Of a stretch of DNA of 64,000 nucleotides, positions 13,481 to 26,851 are shown in pieces. The notes beneath the pieces were generated by a model. The model worked only from the letters and a program-made list of their open reading frames with translations, was not told where the DNA came from and ran no database searches. This DNA comes from Plectrocnemia conspersa (lineage: Eukaryota > Arthropoda > Insecta > Trichoptera > Polycentropodidae). The DNA lies in assembly GCA_009617715.1 (NCBI GenBank), contig VTFK01000154.1, positions 62,001 to 126,000 on the forward strand, read 5' to 3'. How positions within the stretch are numbered: position 1 is the stretch's first letter; each line of letters starts with the position of its first letter. The position numbers were made by a program, and so were the translations under genes.

Positions 13481-14540
13481 ATCGTAAATTAAATTTGACT
13501 GAGCATTGCTGTGTGTAATTGAATATATGCATATGCCATATATTTATATGATTTTTTCAAATTATATATTATATAGTATTTTTATAAATCAAAATTTCTT
13601 GAGAATACTTCAAAATCTAGAAGTTAAAATAAGGATTTTTCATTTCTCGAGAAATTAAAAACATCGAGAAACTATATTTAAATACCTATATTTAGTATGA
13701 CACGTATTATATTGATTTATGGTATATGTACAGCATATTTTATATGTATCTTACAACTACACATAAAATATGCATTTGTAGTTTAAAATTACAATATAGA
13801 CACTAATTATTTTAAAATATATTAATATATAGAGAGTATACATCATTTTTAATTAAACTAAATAAATACGAATTAATCAGCGCATGTATAAAAATTAATA
13901 TTAAAAACAGTATTTCTAAAAATGGAAGTAAAATTAAATATACATATTAATTAAGTTAAAAATCAACATTTAATAAATATTTTGACATATTTTCCCAAGT
14001 ACTTTACTTTTAATAAACACAAAAAATATAGTTAGGTCCTTTAAAATGTTAGTATTGATATACTAGACTCTGAAAAATATAAAAAGTAATACTTTTAATA
14101 TATTGTATTGATTCTTCAACACAATACCAACGTATTGTTTCTATATTATTTTGTTTATATTATATTAGCTAAATAAATAAACAAGCTAAAAAATAAAAAA
14201 TAAATATAAAAAAAAAAATTATTAACACAAGGTTTTTAAAAATTAAAAAAAATATACACAATTATTTCTGATTATGAACTCTAAATATATGCTGTTCTAA
14301 GCTAAGTCTTCATACTATGCACTCTTAGCTCTAATAACTTTAATTTCCAAAAAAAACGAGTCGCCATTAAAACTCTACACAATTAATTTCATTTCATTTA
14401 TTATAATCATATTATAATCAATCACTCACAATATATACTAATTAGCAACAATAAAATAGTATATGCAACTTATCAGTAATTTTGTTTTATGACTAGATAT
14501 TTACACTCTACATACTATGATTAATTAATTTTTCTCGAAT
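13481..14540. other. AT-rich non-coding stretch
   Basis: Very AT-rich. I see no gene, RNA or repeat boundary. Confidence 0.5.
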
Positions 14541-17500
14541 TCATGTCGTCATATAACGTCATATATACTACAATATTTCCATAGCAACATCGTTTTCGTT
14601 CAGTCCCGTCATTAGTCGACGAGAGCTGTATTCTGCGCAAAGGATTCAATGTCTCCTTTCGTCAATATAACCATGGTGATTTATAAAAGCTCGAGCGTAC
14701 CACCACTTGTCGTCGTTAGATGATAGGGAATATTATTGTAAGATCGCATAAACAAAATATGACACAAACTGGAAAATAGGAACAGGTGATAGAGTAAGGT
14801 TCAATACATTGTTTTATTTATTGTAAATCTTCCGTTGCGACATGACAGGCGTTAGCCAATGCTTTACAACGAGGTAAACACAATCAACAACTACAAATTA
14901 AGTAATGAGATATCAGACTCAAATCAAAGTCTGCAATTCCGAAAAAAATGTGACATCTGTAACACAAATGTGAATTCAGTCAGTATAGTACTACGCACAA
15001 CGTAACTTAATTTTATTATTAAATATTCATCATGATATTAATCCATGAAACCAAATCAGCTATAAAATTTGGCGATAATTTTATACAAATCAAATATTTG
15101 GATATGTAAAGACTTTTATTTGGTAATTGTACAATAAAAAAATTTAGTTTATATTATTATGATGAAAATACTATAACTCACATTTTGAAATCAACCCCTA
15201 TTCAGGCTTTCTTCTAAAGAAAAAGCATCCAGAAGTAACGAAAGCATGCGGGATGGCCCATTAGGCGCTTATTGAAGGGGTGGCAAATGTGGCCGGACAT
15301 AAATCAGCGCTCATTGGCGCAGCGAGTGCAGCAGTCGAGTCGACGCACCCACCCCCAGGGCGACAATATCGTCCCCAAACACACGACATGTTAAGCAGTT
15401 AAGCCTTAATCTTTTTATTTGCCGACGTCGGTCGCGCTAAATAAGCCTCGTTTCTCGGCGCTAATGTCTTCTAGCTAGCTACCCTCCCCTAGAACACTCA
15501 CGGCCGATATTGATGGATGGCAAACTTGCGCAACGATGTGATGTATGTTGCACGAGAGTGGGTGAAGTTCAGCCAATTTGGGTGAAAATTAATTTTGTAA
15601 ATATTTGGACAGCTCGTTATAACAATACTAATATTTACATACGAAGATAATATTTGAAGTTGGGAAGAATAATTATTTTGCTAATTGAATTTAGTTATAA
15701 ATGTATTTTTAACTTATGAAATTTTAATAATAAACTAACTTGTTAAAAAATAATATCTACATATAAATACTCTACATTCTTAAAACAATTAATAGACATA
15801 TTATTTGAACATTCTAAAACACAAATCTTTGATATTGTAGAATATGTGAGTTTTTCAAATCAAAATACGCATATGGAACCTATTGTGTAAGAACCATATT
15901 AGAATACATAAGCAAAGAGAAGCAAAGAGAAAAATCATAAATACTAATGGTAAGATCAATCATCAATAGTATATTAATGTTAGTTATATATCTAGTGCTG
16001 ATGCAAAACTAGAGAAATGCGAGAAAAATTTAACCATTAAAAAATCTCTTCTTAAATATGTAAACACTTATGTATTTTGTTGCAACGTATTGGAGGAATT
16101 GAAGCAGTTGTAAAAATATATATGTTAATAGCTTACTACGAGTATAAAACGTTATGTTAAAAAATTTTCACTGCTTTATTTTTATTTATATTTAGTACAC
16201 AATTAGTATTTCTTTGATAAATTTTGAAGTAATAATGTGGAGTTAAGAATAAAATAAATTTATATGTATGTACACATTCATATTAGTTACTACCTTTCCA
16301 TTAGACACTCGTTTACTTTTAATGTACAGACATATTATAAGTGGTAATGTATTAGCACTCAATTTAAATTATAATGGACTTGGAATAAGAGTGCGGAATA
16401 GCATCAATAATGGATACAAGGAAACGTCTAATGAAATCAACGAGACGTCTGAGCAAAACTCAACAGCCCCCAGAGGAAAAATCCAAATCTATCGCAGTTA
16501 ATGTCGCTTACCAAGCTGTAATTCGGATACATGGACGACGAAAATCTTTAGATAGAGGGATGAAAACACAGAAATAGAGAGAAAGAGAGAGGAAGTCAAC
16601 GGCGGTGACTCAGTCGACGATTTCCTCCCCCAGGAAAGATAAAGAAATTCTGCGTGCAATTAACTGGTGCCACATTCGTACGTCGCCGCCGAGTGATTTA
16701 TAGTTCTCATTTATTAAATTTATGGCATGGAGAAAATATTTTTTAATTCAATTTTATTACTATCTTTTCATTTAAAAATATAAGTTATAAATTACCAGAT
16801 AGCTCAAATGTATTTCTTAGTCCATTATTATGATTAAATATTTAAAAATATGCCTTTATTAATAAAATTATATTACTAGTGCCAAAATAATGCAACTGAG
16901 AGAATGAAACATCGCATCGGAAGCAGCTGTTAATACACCAAAACTCGCTCATAAGTATAGTTATAATTGATAGCCGCCAGATGAATCAGTGTATTGTTTG
17001 TCTGGCGCTTGGCTCGTTACAGTTAGAGGGAGGCTGCGTCTACTAATGCTCGATCATCCCGTGATGTATTGGGCGCCCAGGACTTTCCTCCCTAAACGCT
17101 GCAACTTTCCAGGGGTGGTGTTTTCCTATCCGACTTTTCTTTAGGAAACAAATCGAATTATGATAGAAACGCCCGTATCCTGCGGATGCGTCTCTGCTAT
17201 ACACATAATACCCCATTGACGTTGATAAACGGGTATTAACAAGTGATTGATGCTGATACCCGCTCATTGAATGTATCCATTAATAATTATATAGATCAAT
17301 ATTTCACTTATACAAAAATGTAATGACAAAGGTATAACAGATTTTCTATATATTTTGGGTCTAAACATGCTTTTCACAATATCTTTTAAGCTTTAAAAAA
17401 AATAAAGTGGCTGAAGGTGTTTTTTAGTATCCAGTTCATACTATTGCTAATTTGATCGATAGTGCTTCGGACACGAGTTGAACCGTGTAGGGTGTGTAAA

Positions 17501-17720
17501 CACAACCCCTGAGCCCATAACGTTTATTACCTACCCTCGTTCGCGAGCCTCAGAAATAATTAGTCGTACACACTGGCCATGTTTACTTTCAATACAATTG
17601 CATGCGAGTTGGCTTATATTCTCATTGTGCTCTAACTAAGGAAACTAAGCGCAAACTAAACGGCAAACTCATGATCGATGCATGAAACACTTAATAATTG
17701 CGACTATAGCAATTTAACTG
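14541..17720. other. Mosaic of GC-richer islands and AT-rich gaps
   Basis: Islands at about 14560-14720, 15190-15560, 16380-16720, 16890-17280 and 17440-17700. The one at 15190-15560 is the most GC-rich and contains the short palindrome-like GACGTCGGTCG and CTAGCTAGCTA motifs. A minus-strand frame at 17043-17267 is open but has no recognisable domain. A GA-rich run occurs near 16570. No supported gene. Confidence 0.35.
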
Positions 17721-18290
17721 TTTGATTACACATTGAGAATGTAAATAAAGCAAATCAGCACACACTTTGTAAATAAAACGTTTATATTTGCTCCATTGAT
17801 TAAAATAATGTGACAATTTGATCGGTTTGCCTTGATTCGCTATTCGATACTATTTTACATCCAATATGTCTTGTTTTATTATACAATAATTGAATTTAAA
17901 GCATAGTAATGCTTTCAGATAATCGACTGTAAAATAATTTAAGTACATTTTACTAACCCAATAAATATATGTCAGAAGTAAAATGTTAATATTAAAACCA
18001 ATACGTTATTGTAAAAAAAAAACATACAATTCAGCACAAAATTTCCAAAAATATTTCTATAAAGCACAACAACAACCTAAATAAAAAAGTTTTTTTTATA
18101 GATGTTCAAATTTATAATTAATGATATCTATAAGACACTTCTTTTTTAACATGCAACAGTACAAAAATGTACATTTTTGGTATCAGTGTCTTATTAAAAT
18201 TTAAATTTAAATTCTAATGTAACTAAATCTCATTAATTAACTAAATGTTAGCAATATGTTAAATACGCAAGTATAAAATACTATTTTAAT
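17721..18290. other. AT-rich non-coding stretch
   Basis: AT-rich; nothing recognisable. Confidence 0.5.
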
Positions 18291-21200
18291 CAACGTGTAA
18301 GGAGATTTGCCTCGTCGACACGAAAAAGCGGTTTCAAGACTTTTTCGTTCCATACCCGCCTTCGTTCGCTTCAATTTTAATTTATTATTCGAAGTAAAAA
18401 CTTCGCTCTTCAAAGGCATCGCCTTGAATACTGATCATAAACTTGCCGTGTATTTAATCCCCTTCTAAAAGGGTAGTCTTAGTGACTTTGGGAGCATTGA
18501 AAACGACCGCGAACGCCTCTCCTTTTCCACCCCAGCGATGGATGGTGGAAAAGTCTGCTCATTTTTGCGTGCGATCGCCCCCGACGGCGAAAAACAATAA
18601 GTTTTGTGAAAGCATAAATCCTAAGACAATAAAAATAGGAACGGGGCGGATCGAGCTATATGGTGTAGTAGTGCGACCAGAAATTGTATGGACAAATGAC
18701 AATAGTCGTAAAATTTAAATTGCAAAGTTTTGTAGATAGGTAGGTATATGCAGGATGATCTTAAAAAATAATATATATAAATAGAAATCGATGACAAATT
18801 AAAAAATATAAAAAGTTTTCATTTTCTATTATTGAGCCAAAGGGCTTAAATATGCATGCTACAATTTAACTTAATACTTAATTAAATAAATTTCAAGAGA
18901 AAATAAAATAAACATTAATACATGGAGAAAGCTATAAAAACTACAGTTTGTCTATATGCTGCTTTAATATAATATATTGCAATAATAATAAATTTGGTAA
19001 TTTATAATTTAAAAATAATGTACTAATTGTGGTGTCAGGATTTCTTCAAAAATATATTAAAAATTTGCGTTTAATATAGGTATAGTTTGTAATACATGGC
19101 ATTACTGATATTGGTAAAATAATCTATATTTAGTAGAACGTCCCTACACACACATTAGATATGTAAAGTTACTGTGTACTAAAGGATATGAATATGAGCA
19201 TTACATGTAGCCCGTGTTATAATATATTTAAATCCTGATAAAATTCGAGTAATTGAAGATAAATTTTTATATGACACTGAAAAGTAAGATCTTTATATAT
19301 TTTGCCGTATTAAACCGATTACAGGGTTTTCTATGTAACAAATATAAATAATGGCTTGTGAAAATTTTTTTGTAAATAAATAATATATGAAATATTTTTT
19401 AATTTAATACAAATCGACCCTCATCACATAATAATGCAATATACATATAATTTAAACGATGTCGATGACAAGCATTCGTTTTGTATGGGGTCGATCGAAT
19501 TAAAATTCAAAGCACAAAATAATTGCGTAGATCAATTGCTGTTTGACTCGATGCATTTTCATCCAGTCCCCGCAGTGGGACGTGCCACTGACAAAGCATT
19601 TTCCTGGCAAAAGGACAAAAATCCCTAATACAATCAGATGGAGACGAAGTGCTCTCGTTTTTGATAGTACTTCTGAATTAATCCTATAGAGGCGCTCTCG
19701 ATCCAAATTGAATAATTGGACAATTTTAATGTTTACAATTATGCTGGAAATAAATAAAATGCTGGTTCAGCTTTTCATTGACTTATAAATTGGAATATCT
19801 TCATTGCTGGTAATGTATTATAAAACCATTTTAATGAAATTATTGCTTTTAATTTTTTAATGTAATATTTTATAAATATGTGTTTTTAAAAATTAAGAAA
19901 CGCTTGTTTGCCATTTTAAGTTACCGCCCTGTTTATTTTAAAGAGGTGGCGGAAGAGATTTGTGAAAATAATTGCTTCTGTTTTACTTTGGCTGATATAA
20001 ATTTTATAAATTTATATAATTTATTCGCAATTGGTTTTAAACGGTACTTATTCATTACATCAGTTCCCATTAAGCAATAGATTTAAGAACGCAAATACTA
20101 CAAAAGATTTTCCTCTGAAGTGTACCAATATTTTTAATTGAGATCATAAAAAATAACGCTCTAATTCTCAACGTCAATCCCATAAAACAAATAAGAAATC
20201 ATATAACATCACATTTTTTATCTCTCATTAATCTGTTCATGCAAGTTTTACGCTATTACCACACAAATTCATACACTATTAGCGTAGCTGTATAATGAAA
20301 ATCATTTTTTAATTGCCAACATGGTTGAAAACGCCCCGGTGCGGCGAATAGCTCATCGCGACTATGTTAATTGACATCGTCACGAGTTGTACCATATATC
20401 TGCACCACCGCGCTGCTGATGATGATGATGATGTCGGCAGTGATGATCATTAGCTCCGCATAACCGATTGACCCCTGGCACGGCTTTGAAAAGTGGTGCA
20501 AAAATTTTGTTGGAATTATAATACATGCGCTTTTGTACCGCTCCACTCCCGCTCGAGTGTTTGAACAACCTGTGCGATATTACGAAATTACATTTTGATA
20601 TGGCAGCGATGCGGTGAAGGCCGCGGGCTATACGTTAATAGTGAAATCTGCAAACTTTAGATGAAATACGTGTAATTTTGCTTTGGTACTGCCGAATCGC
20701 TGGTATGAGTATATACCCTTTATCTTTGAACGTATGCATAACAATCAGAGTACATAGATATAGAGTTACACATGTACAACGTTCCCTATCTAAATAGATA
20801 CAATGATACTGAATAATATGGCGTATGTATATTATTTATAAATCAAAATGGTACTGGAAGGCAACATGTATAGGTACTGGCAATATTGCAGCAGCTGGAA
20901 ATACATTTTTAACTAGTAGTCGTTCGATATTTATTAGGAATATTCACTGTACACGCTGATTTTAACTGTGTCGTTAGTTAGTTAGTCAAAGAATTGAACT
21001 AATAATAATATATTTATTGATGATTTATTTAAATGTTCTTTGTTTAAATTGCTATATAGTATGAAATGACACGAACTGTATAGTGAATAAAATCGACTAC
21101 AAAATAAATTGCTTATAATATGTGCTTAAATACTAAGAAAATTACTTTTTTTTTATTGAACGTTATTGAAAATTATAAGAAAAGATTTAGCTCAGACATA

Positions 21201-21825
21201 TTTTCTCCTCTGAACAGGTTTATATTATTATTTATTCCCAATCAATATTGTTCATATATAACGTAACATCATAAATCTGAAATCACATTTTATATAAAAG
21301 TCACTGCTCCGATCATATTTCTCGTTACTACATACGAGCTACCTCATCAAATATACACGCGCGCTCTCTTATAAGTTATTCGCAACATAGCACAAAAGAT
21401 AATACATTTTATATTACACAATTTATAATAGACAATATACAATAATAAAAAAGGACCGCAAATTAAATTAGTGCTGGCATTCGTTGATTTTAATTAGAGA
21501 CCATGCTCCGCCGTAGGTCCTTTCGTCGAAACGAGAACCCTAGAGGATCATTCAATACAAGGCATCTTATTCAATGGACATGTCCATTAATTAATACGAT
21601 TTAATAAGGTATTCACCTGACACGCTACTAGTGTCTACTGACATGGCAGCAGGCTTTGATACTTTCACTTCAACACCGTTGCAGCACCTAAACCCTTTTA
21701 ATTAGTTGTTTTCCATTCGTTTTTAGAGAATAAAACAAGCACCCAGACGTGCATTCATTGAAGCTTGGATGCTTTAGTGTATAAATTCTGCGGGTATCAA
21801 AACATAATAATGAAGAAATACTCAC
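18291..21825. other. Islands at 18291-18700, 19430-19700, 20300-20720 and 21290-21680
   Basis: These islands lie within AT-rich sequence directly downstream, on the minus strand, of the exon at 21826-21901. The next exon of that gene was not found here. A short GAT trinucleotide run is at about 20417-20432. Frames open on the minus strand (20380-20568, 19500-19706) lack good splice pairs. Confidence 0.3.
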
Positions 21826-21901
21826 GGCTTCGATCTCCTCCCTTTCGCGAACGTTTAGTTGAGCTCCTAAGGGGTCTGCGTTGGCATACTTGGAGATGCA
21901 T
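21826..21901 (-). CDS. Candidate 76-nt internal exon, product unknown
   Basis: The minus strand shows a strong acceptor: a branch-point-like TTGCTAAT, a T-rich tract and TTTTTAG. A 76-nt exon follows, ending at a consensus GTGAGT donor (21820-21825). The frame entered one base in reads CISKYANADPLGAQLNVRE then REEIEA, using plausible codons; a second frame is also open. The exon starts by completing a split codon and ends on a codon boundary. The phase is exactly what is needed after the exon at 60698-60843, whose frame ends with two leftover bases. I do not recognise the family. The hydrophobic run that appears if the frame is extended upstream is only the translated T-rich splice tract. Splice signals are good; product and linkage are inferred. 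Confidence 0.5.
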
Positions 21902-22352
21902 CTAAAAACATAACAAAGAAACATATTAGCAACAATCAAAAACGATATCATTAATTTTTTTTGTTGAATTATATATGAGATTTTTTCTATGAACTGAAGT
22001 AGCTCATTATTTGAGATTTTTTAATATCTAATATGTACGACTAAGCTCGATTTTTATATAATCATAACGATATTTATACGAAAGATTGTAAAAATCTAGG
22101 TAAATCTAATCTGTGATGATCGATCGGAATTATATATTCCGGGCAAAATTAAAGTTAAATATCACTAAAGGTAAAACCCATATCTTTCAGATCAATAGTC
22201 ATCGACTATCATGAAAAAAGCTCCATGGACTTTTGGTCCAACGACTATACGTCCACAACAAAAGCTCTAGGCTACAAATGGTCCGCACGCTATTTGGTAC
22301 TACAATTTTACTTTATTCAACGTATTACAATTTTATGTTAATTATTTAAAGT
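21902..22352. other. AT-rich stretch upstream of the 76-nt exon
   Basis: Contains the exon's branch point and T-rich tract at its left edge; otherwise AT-rich. No other feature seen. Confidence 0.4.
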
Positions 22353-22434
22353 AAACCTCCAATGGGAGACTTCTTACGTGCTAATTTAATTTTTTTCTTC
22401 CCCAAGTGCGTAATCGCTGGGAGAAAGCAGAAGG
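22353..22434. repeat. Interspersed repeat, copy 1
   Basis: A block starting AAACCTCCAATGGGAGACTT, followed by TTACGTG, a T-run, CTTCCCCAA and a GCGTAATCGCTGG-like end, recurs in diverged form at 30131-30200 in the same orientation. Two copies about 7.8 kb apart suggest an interspersed repeat family. I cannot name it. Confidence 0.5.
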
Positions 22435-22505
22435 AAGTATATATAATTCCATTCAAAATGTTAGCGCTCATCATTGTTGTGTTGGAAATAAAAGTGCGTG
22501 TAGAA

Positions 22506-23358
22506 GTACGCTCGGGATAAGGATGCCGGTTTGTTATTGTGCGTGTACATGTATATGAGAGGGAGAAGCGATGTAGCGTGTACTTCGTTGTCTCGCTTTC
22601 TCTTTTAAGGACAGTCGCTGATTCGTCAACGCTGGTATTCGTCATTAAAGTGCAGTGTGGCACAGAAGTTCGATCTTCTCTAGTGATTTATTTTAAATAA
22701 TTTTGTGTTGATATTGGTTTAAAACCCAGATATGCCCACTGTCTCATGGGTAGCTCACTAAACTCGTGCCACTGTTTTTTATTTATAAATGAAATTTTAA
22801 GAGAACAAAATTTCTTGGGGATATCTGGGTTAATTGATATCAAGGCTTTAAATATACACTGTAAGTTATTCGTTCTCTTACCCGTTGATTAAAATATTTT
22901 ATTTATTTTTCCATTAATCCGTACGTTGTTAGTTTTTTTACAATATTCTTTGTAAGGCTTAAAAAAGTTATTATTTTTATCGTTGCGCCAATGATAATTT
23001 TTTAATTTATTCAATGGACTTTAATGAATTAATAGAGTCGTCGAGCCATTAAACAATCTGGGAATAATTTCTTTCCCCATTTTATATATTTTTGATTTTG
23101 AAGAATAGCTAAAGACTTCACTAATTTTTTGACTAATAAAAGATTTTGAATTTTGCAAATATTTAATTAATGACATCAATGTCTGGTTTCTTCGATTATA
23201 TAATATATTTTTAATTGTCCGATGAAATTTCCAACTTAGCTTGGATGTATGTATGTTAAATAAACATATAATTTCTTTTAAAATAAAAAAATAAATATTC
23301 TGAGCGAAATTGTTTTGAGCCACACAATAACAAACCGGAATCCTTATCCCGAGCGTAC
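22506..23358. mobile_element. Inverted repeat pair bounding about 850 bp
   Basis: A 36-nt arm at 22506-22541 starting GTACGCTCGGGATAAGGAT recurs as its reverse complement at 23323-23358 with one mismatch. Similarity continues a few bases outward (GTGTAGA). The inside is non-coding; no transposase piece was seen. This could be a non-autonomous fold-back element or a rearranged pair of repeats. No target duplication was recognised at the edges. Confidence 0.5.
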
Positions 23359-23451
23359 TCTACACATGTATTCATACATATACAGTTTTCTGCGAATTTG
23401 TTTACACCGATAGGAGAACGTTATTAATACTAAATCAGAGCTGTTTTAAGG

Positions 23452-23767
23452 GTAGGGTGATCATATGTTGGAAATTGAATTAAAAATTATAATGTATTAT
23501 ATTTTTATTATAAATTATTGTCATGTTGTGTAATTTTATAATCAATAAAACAATTCCTGTAATATTCTATTGGTATTTGTTTAAATGTTATATTAAACAG
23601 ATATTTAACCTGGAGAGTGATTTCATGACTGCTATCATGTTTTTGAGTTAAATATGTATATAAATAAACAAAATAAATAAGAAAGTGATATTTTACACTT
23701 TCCTCAACAAATTAAATTTAAAAAGTAAATATTAATTGCACTTGTAATTTCACATGGTCACCTTATT
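23452..23767. mobile_element. Possible MITE with TIR-like ends
   Basis: The left end reads TAGGGTGATCATATG and the reverse complement of the right end reads TAAGGTGACCATGTG, 12 of 15 positions matching. The inside is AT-rich and non-coding. The GGTGACC-type terminus resembles those of many insect TIR elements. No clear target duplication is visible, so the call is tentative. Confidence 0.35.
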
Positions 23768-24878
23768 ATATTTTCTCGCCAATAGTGTGACGATGAGCGT
23801 TCATATCTTGGACGGACTGTACATCGGGTTAAAAATAGGAAAAAAAATAAAAATCGGGTTTGCTTAACAAATAATCACACCAAAGATTTCTATAAGTTAT
23901 CATCACAAAATTTTTCTCTTGATTTTTTTGATTCATATATTGTCGATAAGACTGTTCTGATAGCCCAAAACAATTTAAATATGCCAAATATATATTGAAA
24001 ACTAACTAAAATTTAAAAGAAAAAAGTTGCAAACTTATATTATAATTATACAATAACCTTACTTTAAAAGATTGTAATTAGATAAATGGAATAAAAAGGT
24101 CGATAATATTCCAAAGCACAAATACGAGTATATTTGTAGTAAATTATTTCAAAACATTCGTTGGTTCTGTTCGACCTTAATATACTTAAGCCTCATATGC
24201 AAATCACATTATTAAATTTGTTATATTGTTTTAATAAACGAGTATTTGTACATGTTCATTCATAAGTAAATGATAAATTAAATAGCCTTTTTAATTCAAT
24301 TTATCATGCGCGAAAAGAAGCACGTGAAAAATTGCATAACATTACCAACTATAACCGACCGACACGAACGTGCTTCATAATGATCATTATGGTACAAAAA
24401 GAAATGATCCGCAGCACGGATGTGGGTTAATGATCTTCTCTCGTTCAATTTGCACACAACAATGATAAATTCATCCAGACTAGGATGGATGGATGCTTTT
24501 GGCTTCTTGAGCCATTATACATGCGGCTACCGTGGAATAACGAAAGAAAAAACACACACACGCCCAAGCCTGGGTTCGTTCGTTAGCACAGCGCAAAACA
24601 CAAGAGCTAGCGTGCCTCGTGGACTTGCTAACAATTCTTTGATTAATTATCAAAAGTTACAATTTGTACGGGAGACCCTTTGAGCCCTTTGGCGTGTCGT
24701 GCTGCCCCGTGAGCGCTCGATAAAAATCAACATTGCCCCGGTAATTGTTCTGCTCGATCCGCTGCTGCCTTAATATTTTTCACGTGGAAATATTGCGGTT
24801 TTTCTCACAAATTGTAACAAAGCACGCAGATTGCGGAATGGTGTAAATTGAGTGTGACGTTAGTGTAACGGCGCAGAT
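23768..24878. other. AT-rich gap, then GC-richer island at 24290-24880
   Basis: The island contains open plus-strand sequence (24420-24683) without splice support or domain. Possible regulatory DNA. Confidence 0.3.
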
Positions 24879-25102
24879 TTATCTTGAATTTTATTGAAAC
24901 AAATAAATATTTCTATATATGATTAGGAAAGTATTAGATGTACAAATTTGGTATTATTTTACGTTAGGCGTTATATTAAATATTTAAAATTTAAAATAGT
25001 TATCTTGAATTTTATTGAAAAAAAAAATATTTCTATATACGATTAAGAAAGTATTAGATGTACAAATTTGCTATTATCTTACGTTAGACGATATATTAAA
25101 TA
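24879..25102 (+). repeat. Tandem duplication, period about 121 bp
   Basis: The unit starting TTATCTTGAATTTTATTGAA at 24879 recurs at 25000. Both copies continue through GTATTAGATGTACAAATTTG and TTACGTTAG to a TATATTAAATA end. Identity by eye is high with scattered substitutions, so it is a recent non-coding duplication. Confidence 0.8.
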
Positions 25103-26851
25103 AGAAAAATAAAGTTTTATTTTTCAATCTATATTTGCAAAATATTCGGTGAATTAAATTAATATTGTTTTTCATCTGAGGGAGATGTATTTATTGATTT
25201 AGATTATGATTAGATAAGGTTGAATAAAAGTAATGTAATAGCAATGGACGTAATTTAAATAACGGTATTAATAAATCCTAGTAATTCATAGTAAGACATA
25301 TTTTTTGAGTCTAATTTAATAATTTGATTATTTTTTTAATTATATGGACATGTATATATTTGTGAATTGTGGTCGAAAATATCTTAAGCATTTTATGTAT
25401 TATATTATTTTTATACCACGACAAGATCATAACTCATTTGTGTCATCCCTACACATTTATTAAACCCTAGTTTTATCGTGTTGCGTTTAAATTGGCTGCG
25501 ATCAACTCGATGCGGATGATGTACTGAGTCGTTTGTGCGCGCTCATTGCTTCGACTATAATATTTATCGTGAACGGAAACGTGCTCGAAAAACAATAAAT
25601 TTGGAATCATAAGAACGCTCTGGGTCATTATTGCCGTGACATATTGTGAGAAGTAAGATGTTCGCGAAGGGAAGCGCCTCCGAAGCGAAAAGATCGATGG
25701 GCGCCATCAATTCAATAGAATACGCGATGCCGAACGATTTTTTTTGTGATTGATGCACACATTTATTATGGAAAACGCCCAGCCAAGTCAAATCGGATGC
25801 CCTTTTAAGGTTTTGTTTGGCGAGATTGGCTTGTGAAATTGCCGCTAATGAGTAACTTCAGTGGTGAATTTATCTACTGGCTATGATTGATGGCGCAAGA
25901 TAAATATTTGAGATGTATACGCTTCTAAATAATGATAATTTAAATGCTTCAAATTTTATTTTACCAGTGTTTTGTGAGAGAGTTTAATTTAAATGTCGCT
26001 GTATATTTATATAACTAAAAAACTAAATAATTATAAATTGTAGTATTATATATTATAAATATGAATATTAAATACACGAATACTATGTCATTGTATATTT
26101 AATTATTAAATTAAAATGTTAGATCAGCTACCAAACATAACAAAATAATTGAGTCAGTTTAATAAGCAGAGGTTTGACTCAAAACTTTATTGATTTTTCA
26201 TCAATAGCAATTTCACCCTAATCCCTACTTTATGGCGACTGCTTAGTGTAGTATTATGGTAGGAAGACTATTTTATAAGACGGTTCCACTAAGGACTGCG
26301 ATTGATATATTTTATATTCTACAGACCAAAATAGTTCTGATTTATGGCTTAAGCATGATGTAGCTACTGCACATATAAAATGATAAAAGTTTCAATTGAA
26401 ATTGAATTTGTCCTTCTCGTTCATCTGATATGAAGGCCTAAAAATAAATTGCAGTAAATTGTAAATGTATGTGAATTTTTTTATGAAATCAAGGAAAATA
26501 TGAAAAATAAATTTGGAGTCTAAAAGCTCTAGAGCTCTAGAAATAGTAGGAAAGAAAATTAAGTGTTAAGTTTGCGCTTGCAGTTTGTGTTTAAAATGGG
26601 TGTATCATTTCCTAAGCCCGCAAAATGCGGGTTTAGTGGTTCGTTTAGTGGTCCATTCTTCAGTGGGAAAGGCACACTTATGTCAAGTTATAAGTAGGCA
26701 ACACAATGTCTTGATTTAATGCAGATAAGAAGAAAATTAACAATAAAAATTGAAATCTTCGATAATCCGTTGTTTTTATAAAAAAAAGTTTTTTGTGCGA
26801 TTAGCAATTGATGAACCTATAATATTACCAATAAGTATTAGCATCCACTTT
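25103..26851. other. AT-rich sequence with islands at 25470-25900 and 26270-26700
   Basis: A minus-strand frame at 25564-25791 is open for 75 codons with no recognisable domain. Nothing else is supported. Confidence 0.35.

Noticed and set aside
21904..21951. Hydrophobic N-terminus MISFLIVANMFLCYVF in front of the 76-nt exon
   Set aside because: It is the translation of the T-rich splice acceptor tract, not a real signal peptide.
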